64,000 bases of DNA from JANWVO01 sp037446555. GTDB taxonomy: Bacteria > Acidobacteriota > Terriglobia > Bryobacterales > Bryobacteraceae. Below are positions 16,559 through 24,675 of the stretch, piece by piece; position 1 is the first letter of the stretch, and the number at the start of each line of letters is the position of its first letter. A program made the position numbers and the translations under genes. The stretch is taken from contig JBBIIK010000015.1 of assembly GCA_037446555.1 (NCBI GenBank), positions 1 through 64,000 on the forward strand, written 5' to 3'. The notes under the pieces were generated by a model. It was not told the DNA's origin. It saw only the letters and a list, made by a program, of their open reading frames with translations, and ran no database searches.

Positions 16559-18817
16559 ATGCGGCCGCCACCGGCTGCCGCCCAGATGCCGGACTCTGAA
16601 CAACCCTCGGCTGGTCTCCCGAAGAGCCTCCCCAAGATCGTGGTCGCCACCACGGTGGCGTTGACCTTTATCTCCTTCTGGCGCGGCGCGGCCATCGTGC
16701 TCAGCGACCTGGCCTCCACCATGTTCTACGTGGGCGGCATCGCCGAGCACGCCCTCGGCAAGTCCGCCCCGTGGTTCGTGCTGGCAGTGCTGCTGTTCGG
16801 CTTCGCCATCCGCTCCATCTACCTCGAAAGCTGCGGCATGTTCGTCCGCGGCGGCGTCTACGTGGTGGTGCGCGACGCCATGGGCCCGCTCGTGGCCAAG
16901 CTCTCCGTCTCCGCCCTCGTGGTGGACTACGTCCTCACCGGACCCATCTCGTCCGTCTCCGCCGGGCACTATCTCGGGCGGCTGGTGAACGAGCTGTCGG
17001 CCCAGTTGCACTCCGATTTCCGCCTGCCGCCGGACTGGTTCGCCGTCGCCTTCGGTGTCGCCGTGACGCTCTATTTCTGGTGGCAGAACGTCAAGGGCAT
17101 CCATGAAAGCTCCGGCAAGGCGCTGCGCATCATGCAAGTGACGACCGTGATGGTGGGCGTGCTCATCGTCTGGTCGCTCCTCACGCTGCTCCTGCGCGGG
17201 CGCGCCGAGCTGCCGCCGGCGCCGACCCTGGACAACATCAAGTTTGATTCGCACTCCCTTGGATGGCTGGAGGGCACCTTCTGGCCCACCCTCTGGCCCG
17301 CGGCGCTGGTCATCGGCTTCGGGCACACGCTGCTGGCGATGAGCGGCTTCGAGACGCTGGCGCAGGTCTACCGCGAGATCGCCGCGCCCAAGATGCGCAA
17401 TCTGCAGCGCGCGGCCAACATCGTCTGCACCTACGCGCTGCTGTCGACCGGCTTCGTGACGTTCGCCGCCGTGATGATCATCCCCGACAAGGTGCGGCCG
17501 GAGTACTTCGAGAACCTCATCGGCGGCCTCGCCATGTACCTCGCGGGCCCGGAGGTGCTGCGGCTCGCCTTCCACATCTTCGTCGTCATCGTCGGCGCCC
17601 TGATCCTCTCCGGCGCCGTGAACACGTCCATCATCGGCGCCAACGGCGTTCTGAACCGCGTGGCCGAGGACGGCGTGCTCACCGGGTGGTTCCGCAAGCC
17701 GCACCGGCGCTACGGCACCTCCTACCGCCTCGTCGGCCTGATCACCGCGGCGCAGCTGCTCACCATCCTCGCCTCGCGCGGCGACGTCTATTTGCTGGGC
17801 GAGGCCTACGCCTTCGGCGTCGTCTGGAGTTTCGCGCTCAAGGGGCTGGGCGTGCTCGCCCTGCGCTTCCGGCGTTTCGACCAGGAGTACAAGTTCCCGC
17901 TGAACTTCCGCTTCGGCAAAGTGGAGATCCCCTTCGGGCTCGCCGTCACCACTCTGGCCCTGCTGCTGGTGGCGGTCACCAACCTGCTCACCAAGCAGGT
18001 GGCCACCATTTACGGCGTCAGCTTCACGGTGCTGCTGTTCGCCGTGTTCACCATCTCCGAGCGGATGAATGCGAAGGCGCGCGCGCATGCGGCGGGCCAC
18101 GCGCTCGAGGAGTTCCAGCTCGACCACGAGCCCGACGTCGATCCGGACCGCGTGCAGGCGCGTCCGGGCTGCATTCTGGTGGCCATCCGCGACTACAACC
18201 GCATGGACCATCTCAAGTCCGTGCTGCGGAAGACGAATCTCCGCCGCCACGACATCGTGGTGATGACCGTGCGCCCGGTGGATGCGGGCTCCGGCGAGCA
18301 CGAGCTTGCCGAGGATCAGCTGTTCACCGACTACGAGCGGGAGCTGTTCTCGCGCGTCGTGGAGCTCGCCGAAAAAGAGGGCAAGCCGGTGGAGCTTCTG
18401 GTGGTGCCCGCCACGGATCCCTTCATGGCCATGGTGCACACGGCGCAGAAGCTGAAGGCGTCGCGGCTGGTGACGGGCGTCTCCCGCGCCATGCCGAGCG
18501 AGGAGCTGGCGAGGCGCATCGGGCTCGCCTGGGAACAGCTGCCGGAGCCGCGGCACGCCTTCTCGCTGGAGATCATCGCGCCGGACCGGCCTTCCACCTA
18601 CGTCAACCTCGGCCCGCACCCGCCGCGGCTGTGGCCCGAAGACGTCGAGCGCCTGCATGATCTCTGGCTGCGTCTCACCACCAAAGAAGGCTTCACCGCC
18701 GCCCTGCACCATCGCGACGTGGTGGGCGCTGCGCTTCGCTATCTGGAGAAGAATCTCGACGGGGAACGCCGCCGGGAGGTGCTGGGCGAGATCCGCAAAC
18801 AGATTCCGGGAGCCTAG
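16559..18817 (+). CDS. APC-superfamily amino-acid permease with C-terminal universal-stress-like domain
   Basis: The 752-residue product has an N-terminal APC transporter domain (about residues 28-500, some 12 helices, with features such as MSGFETLAQVYREIA typical of the family). A soluble region follows from about residue 535 (RPGCILVAIRDYNRMDHL) that looks like a universal stress protein/adenine-nucleotide-binding fold, then about 100 more residues. Permeases with cytoplasmic USP tails are known in several phyla and are thought to be regulated by nucleotide binding; the substrate here is unknown. The ATG is 5 bases after a TAAGAT hexamer. It is divergent from cca. Confidence 0.8.
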   Translation: MRPPPAAAQMPDSEQPSAGLPKSLPKIVVATTVALTFISFWRGAAIVLSDLASTMFYVGGIAEHALGKSAPWFVLAVLLFGFAIRSIYLESCGMFVRGGVYVVVRDAMGPLVAKLSVSALVVDYVLTGPISSVSAGHYLGRLVNELSAQLHSDFRLPPDWFAVAFGVAVTLYFWWQNVKGIHESSGKALRIMQVTTVMVGVLIVWSLLTLLLRGRAELPPAPTLDNIKFDSHSLGWLEGTFWPTLWPAALVIGFGHTLLAMSGFETLAQVYREIAAPKMRNLQRAANIVCTYALLSTGFVTFAAVMIIPDKVRPEYFENLIGGLAMYLAGPEVLRLAFHIFVVIVGALILSGAVNTSIIGANGVLNRVAEDGVLTGWFRKPHRRYGTSYRLVGLITAAQLLTILASRGDVYLLGEAYAFGVVWSFALKGLGVLALRFRRFDQEYKFPLNFRFGKVEIPFGLAVTTLALLLVAVTNLLTKQVATIYGVSFTVLLFAVFTISERMNAKARAHAAGHALEEFQLDHEPDVDPDRVQARPGCILVAIRDYNRMDHLKSVLRKTNLRRHDIVVMTVRPVDAGSGEHELAEDQLFTDYERELFSRVVELAEKEGKPVELLVVPATDPFMAMVHTAQKLKASRLVTGVSRAMPSEELARRIGLAWEQLPEPRHAFSLEIIAPDRPSTYVNLGPHPPRLWPEDVERLHDLWLRLTTKEGFTAALHHRDVVGAALRYLEKNLDGERRREVLGEIRKQIPGA

Positions 18818-18830
18818 GGCCGCAACCGCC

Positions 18831-19094
18831 TCAGGACTTCTTGCCGCGCGCCTTCTTCGCCGGCGGAGGCGCAGGCGGCGCCTGCTCGAGCATCTGCTTC
18901 ATCAGAGCAGCCTTCTGGAGTTCCCGCTTCGACGGCGGCGCAACGCAATTGCGGAAAGGCCCCTCGTTGTAGCAAGTGCGGCACCGCACCTTCACAGCCT
19001 CGCCGTCGACGATCGCCAGAATCGAGTGGTTGGTGACGCGCTTGCACTTGATGCAGTAATCGTCGATGTCGTCGCCTAGCCGAAAGGCTGCCAT
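18831..19094 (-). CDS. Small zinc-ribbon-like protein of unknown function
   Basis: An 87-residue protein with two CxxC knuckles, Cys14-x2-Cys17 (CIKC) and Cys38-x2-Cys41 (CRTC). These should bind one metal ion, probably zinc. The tail is Ala/Pro/Lys-rich and ends KKARGKKS, suitable for nucleic-acid or ribosome contact. I do not recognise a named family. The ATG at 19094 has GAGGAGG 6 bases upstream, a strong ribosome site, so I prefer it to the ten-residue extension. It is convergent with the permease and divergent from the HlyD-type gene. Confidence 0.7.
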   Translation of the reverse strand: MAAFRLGDDIDDYCIKCKRVTNHSILAIVDGEAVKVRCRTCYNEGPFRNCVAPPSKRELQKAALMKQMLEQAPPAPPPAKKARGKKS

Positions 19095-19180
19095 GCGGAG
19101 CCTCCTCCTCGCTGAGGCTATCACTGGCGGCGGGCCGCCATCAATCCCGGCCGTGGCGGTTGGCCTATGATCGAATCAGG

Positions 19181-20170
19181 ATGCGCGGCAAGTGGATCCT
19201 GTTCGCGGGCGTGGTACTGCTGGGCGCAATCGGCGCCGGCGCCTACGTCTGGCACCGCAAACAGTCCCAGCCGCCGCCCGCGGCGAAAGCGCCGGCGGAG
19301 CTTCCCGCCGGAACGGAGATTTCCCTGGAGGGCGAGATACGCGCGGTGGAGCGGATTCCGATCGACGCGCCCGTGTCCGGCGTGCTCGAGGAATTCGCCG
19401 TCGCCCCGGGCGACGAAGTGAGCGAAGGGCAGGTAATCGGGCGCATCGCCAACGACGCGATCCGAGAAGACGAGGTGGAGGCGCGCCTGGAGCTGGAGCG
19501 CGCCGAGGCGCGCGCCCGCGCCGTGGAGGCGGAGCTGACGGCGGTACGCCTGGAAGAGTCGCGTCTGGCGGCGGAAGCGTCGCGGGCCCGCGGCGAGCTG
19601 GCGCGCGCCGAGAAGATCTATCAGCGGCAGTCGGTGCTCATCCGCGAGGGCGCCACGCCTCGCCTCGTCTTTCAGCGGGCGGAAGAGGACTTCCAGCAGG
19701 CGCTGAAGGAGCGGGACCGCGTGGAGGAGCTGCTCGCGGCGGCGCAGGAGCGAGTGCGCGCCGTCGCCGCCGATTTTGAAAACGCCCGCCGGAACGTCTC
19801 CGACAAGCAGGCGCATCTCCAAGAAGCGCGCAGCCGCGTGGAAAGCTGCAATCTCGTTGCGCCGGTGGACGGCATCGTGGCGCGCATCCGCAAGAGCGCG
19901 GGCGAGACCGTCGAGCAGGGCTTCCAGGGGCTGGTGGAGATCGCCGCCGACTGGACGGAACTCGAGCTGGTGGCCGACGCCCCGGAGGCGTATGCGAAGC
20001 GCCTGGCGCCCGGCGACGAAGCCCGCATCGTGCTCGCCGAACTGCCGCAGGGCGCGCTGACGGCGCAGGTGAAGAGCGTGGACAAGCAGCAGGTGGTGAT
20101 TGCCTTCACCAGCCCCTCCACGCTCGTGCGCCCCGGCATGACTGCCATCGCGCAGCTGAAGCTGCGCTGA
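19181..20170 (+). CDS. HlyD-family periplasmic adaptor (membrane fusion) protein
   Basis: The 329-residue protein has an N-terminal membrane anchor (residues 4-21) and a split biotinyl-lipoyl domain (APVSGVLEEFAVAPGDEV, and later APVDGIVARIRKSAGETVEQ). A long alpha-helical coiled coil of about 110 residues separates the halves, and beta-barrel residues follow. Such proteins link an inner-membrane ABC or RND pump to an outer-membrane channel. No transporter gene is adjacent, so it is an orphan adaptor whose pump must be encoded elsewhere. The ATG at 19181 is 9 bases downstream of a TATGAT hexamer. Confidence 0.8.
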   Translation: MRGKWILFAGVVLLGAIGAGAYVWHRKQSQPPPAAKAPAELPAGTEISLEGEIRAVERIPIDAPVSGVLEEFAVAPGDEVSEGQVIGRIANDAIREDEVEARLELERAEARARAVEAELTAVRLEESRLAAEASRARGELARAEKIYQRQSVLIREGATPRLVFQRAEEDFQQALKERDRVEELLAAAQERVRAVAADFENARRNVSDKQAHLQEARSRVESCNLVAPVDGIVARIRKSAGETVEQGFQGLVEIAADWTELELVADAPEAYAKRLAPGDEARIVLAELPQGALTAQVKSVDKQQVVIAFTSPSTLVRPGMTAIAQLKLR

Positions 20171-20229
20171 GCCGGGCGCGCGGCGCGGGCGCTAGGATGG
20201 TTACGAACAGCCTGAAAGGAGCCGCTCCC

Positions 20230-21744
20230 ATGGAATTCCTCCGCGACAGCCTCATCGAACTCATCACGCAGACCTCCGTGAATCTCCCGCCCGACGTGCG
20301 CGCCGCCATGGGCATGGCGCTCGGGAGCGAGCAGCCCGGCACGCAGTCGCATCAAGCGCTCTCCATCATGGCGCTGAACACCGACATGGCTTACGAGGCC
20401 GAAGGGCCCATCTGCCAGGACACCGGCATGCCCACCTTCTTCGTGCACACACCCGTGGGCGTCAACCAGATGGAGCTGGCCAGGGCGATCCGCGAGGCTG
20501 TGGCGGAGGCCACGCGCCGCGGCAAGCTGCGCCCCAACAGCGTGGACTCGATCACCGGCAAGAACTCCGGCGACAACCTCGGCCCCGAAACCCCGGTGAT
20601 CCATTTCGAACAGCACGAGCGCAGCGACATCGAGATCCGGCTCATCCTGAAGGGCGGCGGCTGCGAGAACAAGAACATCCAGTACTCGCTGCCCTGCGAG
20701 CTGCCGCGCCTTGGGCGCGCCAACCGCGATCTGGAGGGCGTCAAGAAGTGCATCCTGCACGCCGTGTGGCAAGCGCAGGGGCAGGGCTGCGCGCCCGGCG
20801 CTCTGGGCGTCTGCATCGGCTCGGACCGCGCCCATGGTTACCACCTGGCCAAGATGCAGCTGCTGCGGACGCTGGACGAGACGAACCCGGACCCGGCGCT
20901 GGCGAAGCTCGAAGGCGAGGTGATGGAAGAGGCCAACAAGCTCGGCGTGGGCGCCATGGGGCTGGGCGGGCAGGTGGCGCTGATCGGTTGCAAGATCTGT
21001 GCGGCGAACCGCCTGCCTGCGTCGTTCTTCGTCTCGGTCGCCTATGATTGCTGGGCGTTCCGGCGGCTGGGCGTGCGACTGGACGCTTCGAGTGGCGCGA
21101 TCACCGAGTGGCTTTACCGTGATCCTTCCCGCCCTGTGGAGAAGCTGGCGCGAGAAAGCGGCTTCCCGCTCACCGGGCGCGAGATCGTGCTGGCGCCGCC
21201 GCTCACGGCGGAGCGGATGCGCGCGTTGAGGGTGGGCGATGTGGTGCTGATTCGCGGCGAGATGTTCACCGGGCGGGACGCAGTGCACGCCCACCTGATG
21301 AAGAACGCGCCGCCGGTGAGCCTGGAGGGGGCGGTCCTCTACCACTGCGGACCGGTGATGCTGAAGCAGGGCGACACGTGGTATGTGAAGGCGGCGGGAC
21401 CGACGACGTCGATCCGCGAGGAGCCCTACCAGGCGGAGATCCTGCGCCGCTACGGCGTCAAGGCGGTGGTGGGCAAGGGCGGCATGGGCAAGAAGACGCT
21501 CGACGGGCTGAAGGAGTGCGGCGCCGTGTATCTGCACGCCATCGGCGGCGCGGCGCAGTTCTACGCTCGCACAGTGAAAAAGGTGATGGGCGTGCACCTG
21601 CTCGAGTTCGGCATCCCGGAGGCGATGTGGCACTTGTTGGTGGAGGACTTCCTCGCCGTGGTCACCATGGACGCCAACGGCGACTCGCTGCACGCGGAGG
21701 TGGAGGAAGCCACCGCAGCCAGGCTCGCCGAAGCCCGCATCTGA
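20230..21744 (+). CDS. Class I (iron-sulfur) fumarate hydratase
   Basis: The 504-residue protein contains both the alpha-type domain (PICQDTGMPTFFVH with Cys62, KGGGCENKN, GCAPGALGVCIGSDRA, LIGCKICAANRLPASF) and the beta-type domain (PLTAERMRALRVGDVVLIRG, AGPTTSIREEPYQ, GKGGMGKKTLDGLKECGAVY) of oxygen-sensitive [4Fe-4S] fumarases. It interconverts fumarate and malate in the citric acid cycle. Tartrate dehydratase is the main alternative, but that enzyme is usually made of two separate subunits. AAGGAG stands 10 bases before the ATG at 20230. The gene appears to be monocistronic. Confidence 0.88.
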   Translation: MEFLRDSLIELITQTSVNLPPDVRAAMGMALGSEQPGTQSHQALSIMALNTDMAYEAEGPICQDTGMPTFFVHTPVGVNQMELARAIREAVAEATRRGKLRPNSVDSITGKNSGDNLGPETPVIHFEQHERSDIEIRLILKGGGCENKNIQYSLPCELPRLGRANRDLEGVKKCILHAVWQAQGQGCAPGALGVCIGSDRAHGYHLAKMQLLRTLDETNPDPALAKLEGEVMEEANKLGVGAMGLGGQVALIGCKICAANRLPASFFVSVAYDCWAFRRLGVRLDASSGAITEWLYRDPSRPVEKLARESGFPLTGREIVLAPPLTAERMRALRVGDVVLIRGEMFTGRDAVHAHLMKNAPPVSLEGAVLYHCGPVMLKQGDTWYVKAAGPTTSIREEPYQAEILRRYGVKAVVGKGGMGKKTLDGLKECGAVYLHAIGGAAQFYARTVKKVMGVHLLEFGIPEAMWHLLVEDFLAVVTMDANGDSLHAEVEEATAARLAEARI

Positions 21745-21760
21745 ACCGGCGCCGCCGCCA

Positions 21761-22141
21761 TCAGGCGGCTTCGTCGATGATCGCCTTGACGACGGACTCG
21801 ACCTCCTGGGCGACGTCGGAAAGCCCTGCCGTCCGGAACAGCTCCATCATCGCCGTGGGCAGGAGCGTGGAGACCACTTTCTCCTCGCCGCGCTGGTAGA
21901 CGGCGATGCGGCAAGGAAGGACCGTGGAGATGGCGGGGTTGGCTTCAAGCGCACGCTTGGCCTGCTGCGGGTTGCAGACCTCGAAGATCATGCACTCGCC
22001 GCTGTAATCCACCCCTTTTTCCTTCATCGTTTTCTGGAGATCGTGGACGTGAATCACCCCGAAGCGGTGCCGCGCGGCGGCGTCGCGCAGCGCCAGTTCG
22101 ATTTCCGCGGCGCTCTTCTGGGAAGTCTTTTCGTACAACAT
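21761..22141 (-). CDS. DUF302-family protein
   Basis: A 126-residue protein with the DUF302 pattern: an alternating helix/strand start, VIHVHDLQKTMKEKG, then MIFEVCNPQQAKRALEANP and LPCRIAVYQ. DUF302 proteins are small alpha/beta proteins of unknown function, often near metal- or redox-related genes. No signal peptide is seen. The ATG at 22141 has an AGGTGA ribosome site 9 bases upstream; a GTG at 22153 would add four residues. It converges with the fumarase gene, 16 bases apart. Confidence 0.8.
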   Translation of the reverse strand: MLYEKTSQKSAAEIELALRDAAARHRFGVIHVHDLQKTMKEKGVDYSGECMIFEVCNPQQAKRALEANPAISTVLPCRIAVYQRGEEKVVSTLLPTAMMELFRTAGLSDVAQEVESVVKAIIDEAA

Positions 22142-22184
22142 GGACGAGTTCACCTGCCCCTAGGATAATCCGGGCAGGTGCGCG

Positions 22185-23531
22185 TCACTCGTCAGACGGA
22201 ATCTCGAAGCGGATGATGTCCCGTCGGAAGCCACCCGTCTTCCACGCTCCGTAGGCGACGCCGAAGGCGAGCCACGCGAAGCCGGCGATCTTGGCGATCC
22301 AGCTCAGGCTGAGCCAGAGGTAAAGGCAGACGAGGAAGCCCGCCGCGGGTCCCACGAGGTGCGACCAGTGCCGGTCGCGCTCCCGGATGTAGTAATGCAC
22401 GAGGCTCGAGACGTTGACGCCCATGAAGCCGATCAGCGCTCCGAAGTTCAGCAGCTCCGCGCCCGTCTGATACGAGATGGCGAAGGCGCCCAGCAGCGCC
22501 AGCGCGCCCATCAGAATCACGTTGCGGCTGGGCACGCGCGATTTCGGGTGCAGGTAGCCGAAGAAGGATTTCGGGATGGCGTTGTCGCGCCCCATCCCGT
22601 AGAGCAGCCGCGCGCCTGCCAAAAGGGCGCCCGAGGCAGAGCCGATGGTGGCGACGACAAGAGTCCAGGAAAGTGTTTGAAACAGAATCTCGCCTCCGGC
22701 ACGGCGCGCCACGGCGAGATAGGCCGTGTCGGGGTCGGGATACGGCTCAGCAGCGGGCCAGACCAGCTGCGCGGCGTAGACCTCGATCGCCGAGAGCACG
22801 CCGATGACGAAGCAGGTGGCCACCATGGCGCGCAGCACGTTGCGGCGCGGGTCCTTCACCTCTTCCGACAGGGTGGCGATACCGTCGTAGCCGATGTAGG
22901 TGAGCACGGCGATGGAGGCGCCGTTCGACAGCGAGCGCCATGAGAACCGCTCCGGATCGTAAAAGGGCGTCAGGAAACGCTGCGCGTCGAGATCCGGCAG
23001 CTGGAGGAGGTAACGCGCGCAGGCGCCGAGCGTCCACAGGATCACCACGCCCATCAGGACGGTGAGCACCTCGTTGGTGCGCGCCGTGGCGGTGATGCGG
23101 CGCAGGTTCAGCACCGTGAAAATCGAGGCGAACGCGCACGCCCACATCCAGTAAGGCGTGCCGGGAAACAGTCCCATCAGCGCCTTCGAGCACCAGATGA
23201 CGCAGATGAGCGGGTTCACCATGTAGTCGAGCAGCATGCTCCAACCGGTGAAATAGCCGAGCGCGGGGTGGAGTTCGCGGGCGACGTACGTATAGGCGCT
23301 GCCCGCCGCCGGGTAGGCGCGCGCCATGCGCCCGTAGCTGAGCGCCGTCAGCATCATGGCGAACATGGCGATGAGCACCGTGGTGACCACGTGCCCGTTG
23401 GCGCCGGCGCTGATGGCGCCGAACGGCGGCATGGGCGCGGTGGGCTGCACCATGATGACGCCCATCACGATGAGCTGGAACAGCCCCAGCGAGCGCATCA
23501 GGCGCACGGGCTGCGCGGGTTGGGTCGGCAT
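22185..23531 (-). CDS. APC-family amino-acid/polyamine permease
   Basis: The 448-residue integral membrane protein has about 12 helices. Recognisable family segments are the first-helix GVIMVQPTAPMPPFGAISA region, AAGSAYTYVARELHP in helix 3, YIGYDGIATLSEEVKDPRRN in helix 6, and GARLLYGMGRDNAIP. The cytoplasmic acidic motif SEEVKDP is typical of APC antiporters and permeases. The substrate is not predictable. Unlike the other permease in this window it has no soluble tail. The ATG at 23531 is 37 bases from the divergent DUF58 gene, so the promoters must be tightly packed. Confidence 0.82.
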   Translation of the reverse strand: MPTQPAQPVRLMRSLGLFQLIVMGVIMVQPTAPMPPFGAISAGANGHVVTTVLIAMFAMMLTALSYGRMARAYPAAGSAYTYVARELHPALGYFTGWSMLLDYMVNPLICVIWCSKALMGLFPGTPYWMWACAFASIFTVLNLRRITATARTNEVLTVLMGVVILWTLGACARYLLQLPDLDAQRFLTPFYDPERFSWRSLSNGASIAVLTYIGYDGIATLSEEVKDPRRNVLRAMVATCFVIGVLSAIEVYAAQLVWPAAEPYPDPDTAYLAVARRAGGEILFQTLSWTLVVATIGSASGALLAGARLLYGMGRDNAIPKSFFGYLHPKSRVPSRNVILMGALALLGAFAISYQTGAELLNFGALIGFMGVNVSSLVHYYIRERDRHWSHLVGPAAGFLVCLYLWLSLSWIAKIAGFAWLAFGVAYGAWKTGGFRRDIIRFEIPSDE

Positions 23532-23568
23532 AAGAAAACGGCCATTATGACAGAATGAGGGCAACCGC

Positions 23569-24675
23569 ATGATGGAATGGCTGCGCAATCCGGCGGCGGG
23601 CGTGCGCCGGTGGCTCGAGAGCCGCGTGCGCGAGCGCATCACCACGCGCGGGTTGCTGTACCTCTCCGCCTCGCTGCTGGTGGGCGGCGCAGGCTTCGCC
23701 TCCGGCAACAACCTGCTGTTCCTGCTGCTGGCGGCGATGCTCAGCCTGCTGCTGGTGAGCAGCTTCATCAGCCGCATTGGCATCGCCGGGCTGGAGCTGG
23801 AGATCCGCCTGCCGGAGCACGTCAGTGCTCGGCAGCCCGTGCCGGCGCGCCTCGTGTTGCGAAACATGAAAAAGCGTATGCCCTCGTTTTCCATCAGGCT
23901 GTCGGGCGCCGGCTCGGAGGTGTTTTCAAGCGACCTGTATTTCCCGGTCGTGCCGGGCGGCGCGGCGGTAGAGACCACCGTCGAGGCGCGCTTCCCGAGG
24001 CGCGGCGTACATGCCGAGGACAGCTTTCTGTTCTCCAGCGCGTTTCCGTTTGGCTTCGCAGAGCGGCGGGCGCGCGTCACCATGCGGCAGGATGTGCTCG
24101 TCTATCCCTCCATCGAGCCGCAGCCCGGATTCGAACTGCTGCTGGCAGAAGTGCAGGGCGACGCGGAGGCGCTGTTCCGCGGGCTCGGGCACGACTTTTA
24201 CCGCATCCGCCCTTACATCCCGTTCGAAAGCGCGCGCCACGTCGACTGGCGCGCCACTGCGCACACGGGCTCGCTCCAGGTGCGCGAGTTCGCGCGCGAG
24301 CAGGAGCATCTGATCACGCTCGTTCTCGACCTGGAAGCCGATGAGACGCACCGAGAATGGTTCGAGCGTGCGGTGGAATGCTGTGCGTACCTGGCATGGC
24401 GCATGGCGGAGCGCGGCGCCCGCATCCGCTTCCGCGCGCAGAGCTGGGAGACGCTCGTGCCGGTGGAGAACGACGTCTACGCTATCCTGAAATATCTGGC
24501 GCTGGTCGAGCCCCGCCGCCGCGCCGCCCCCCTGCGTCCCCTCGATGAGCCGGCTGTCTCGGTTGTCTTCAGCGCTTCGCCCGCGCGGCTGCAAGAGTGC
24601 GGCTGGGTGGATGCTCGCATCGTGTCTCCTGGCCACTGGGCAACCGGCGAGTCCTCCGCGCCCCGAACCGCTTGA
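23569..24675 (+). CDS. DUF58-domain membrane protein
   Basis: The 368-residue protein has two N-terminal membrane helices (about residues 29-65, LLYLSASLLVGGAGFASGNN and LLFLLLAAMLSLLLVSSF). A beta-rich middle follows, then the DUF58 signature RPYIPFESARHVDWRATAHT and a von-Willebrand-like tail (ITLVLDLEADETH). DUF58 proteins are usually encoded with a MoxR ATPase and transglutaminase-like protein; neither is adjacent here. The function is unknown, perhaps envelope assembly. The 3' end overlaps the following TonB receptor reading frame. Confidence 0.8.
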   Translation: MMEWLRNPAAGVRRWLESRVRERITTRGLLYLSASLLVGGAGFASGNNLLFLLLAAMLSLLLVSSFISRIGIAGLELEIRLPEHVSARQPVPARLVLRNMKKRMPSFSIRLSGAGSEVFSSDLYFPVVPGGAAVETTVEARFPRRGVHAEDSFLFSSAFPFGFAERRARVTMRQDVLVYPSIEPQPGFELLLAEVQGDAEALFRGLGHDFYRIRPYIPFESARHVDWRATAHTGSLQVREFAREQEHLITLVLDLEADETHREWFERAVECCAYLAWRMAERGARIRFRAQSWETLVPVENDVYAILKYLALVEPRRRAAPLRPLDEPAVSVVFSASPARLQECGWVDARIVSPGHWATGESSAPRTA

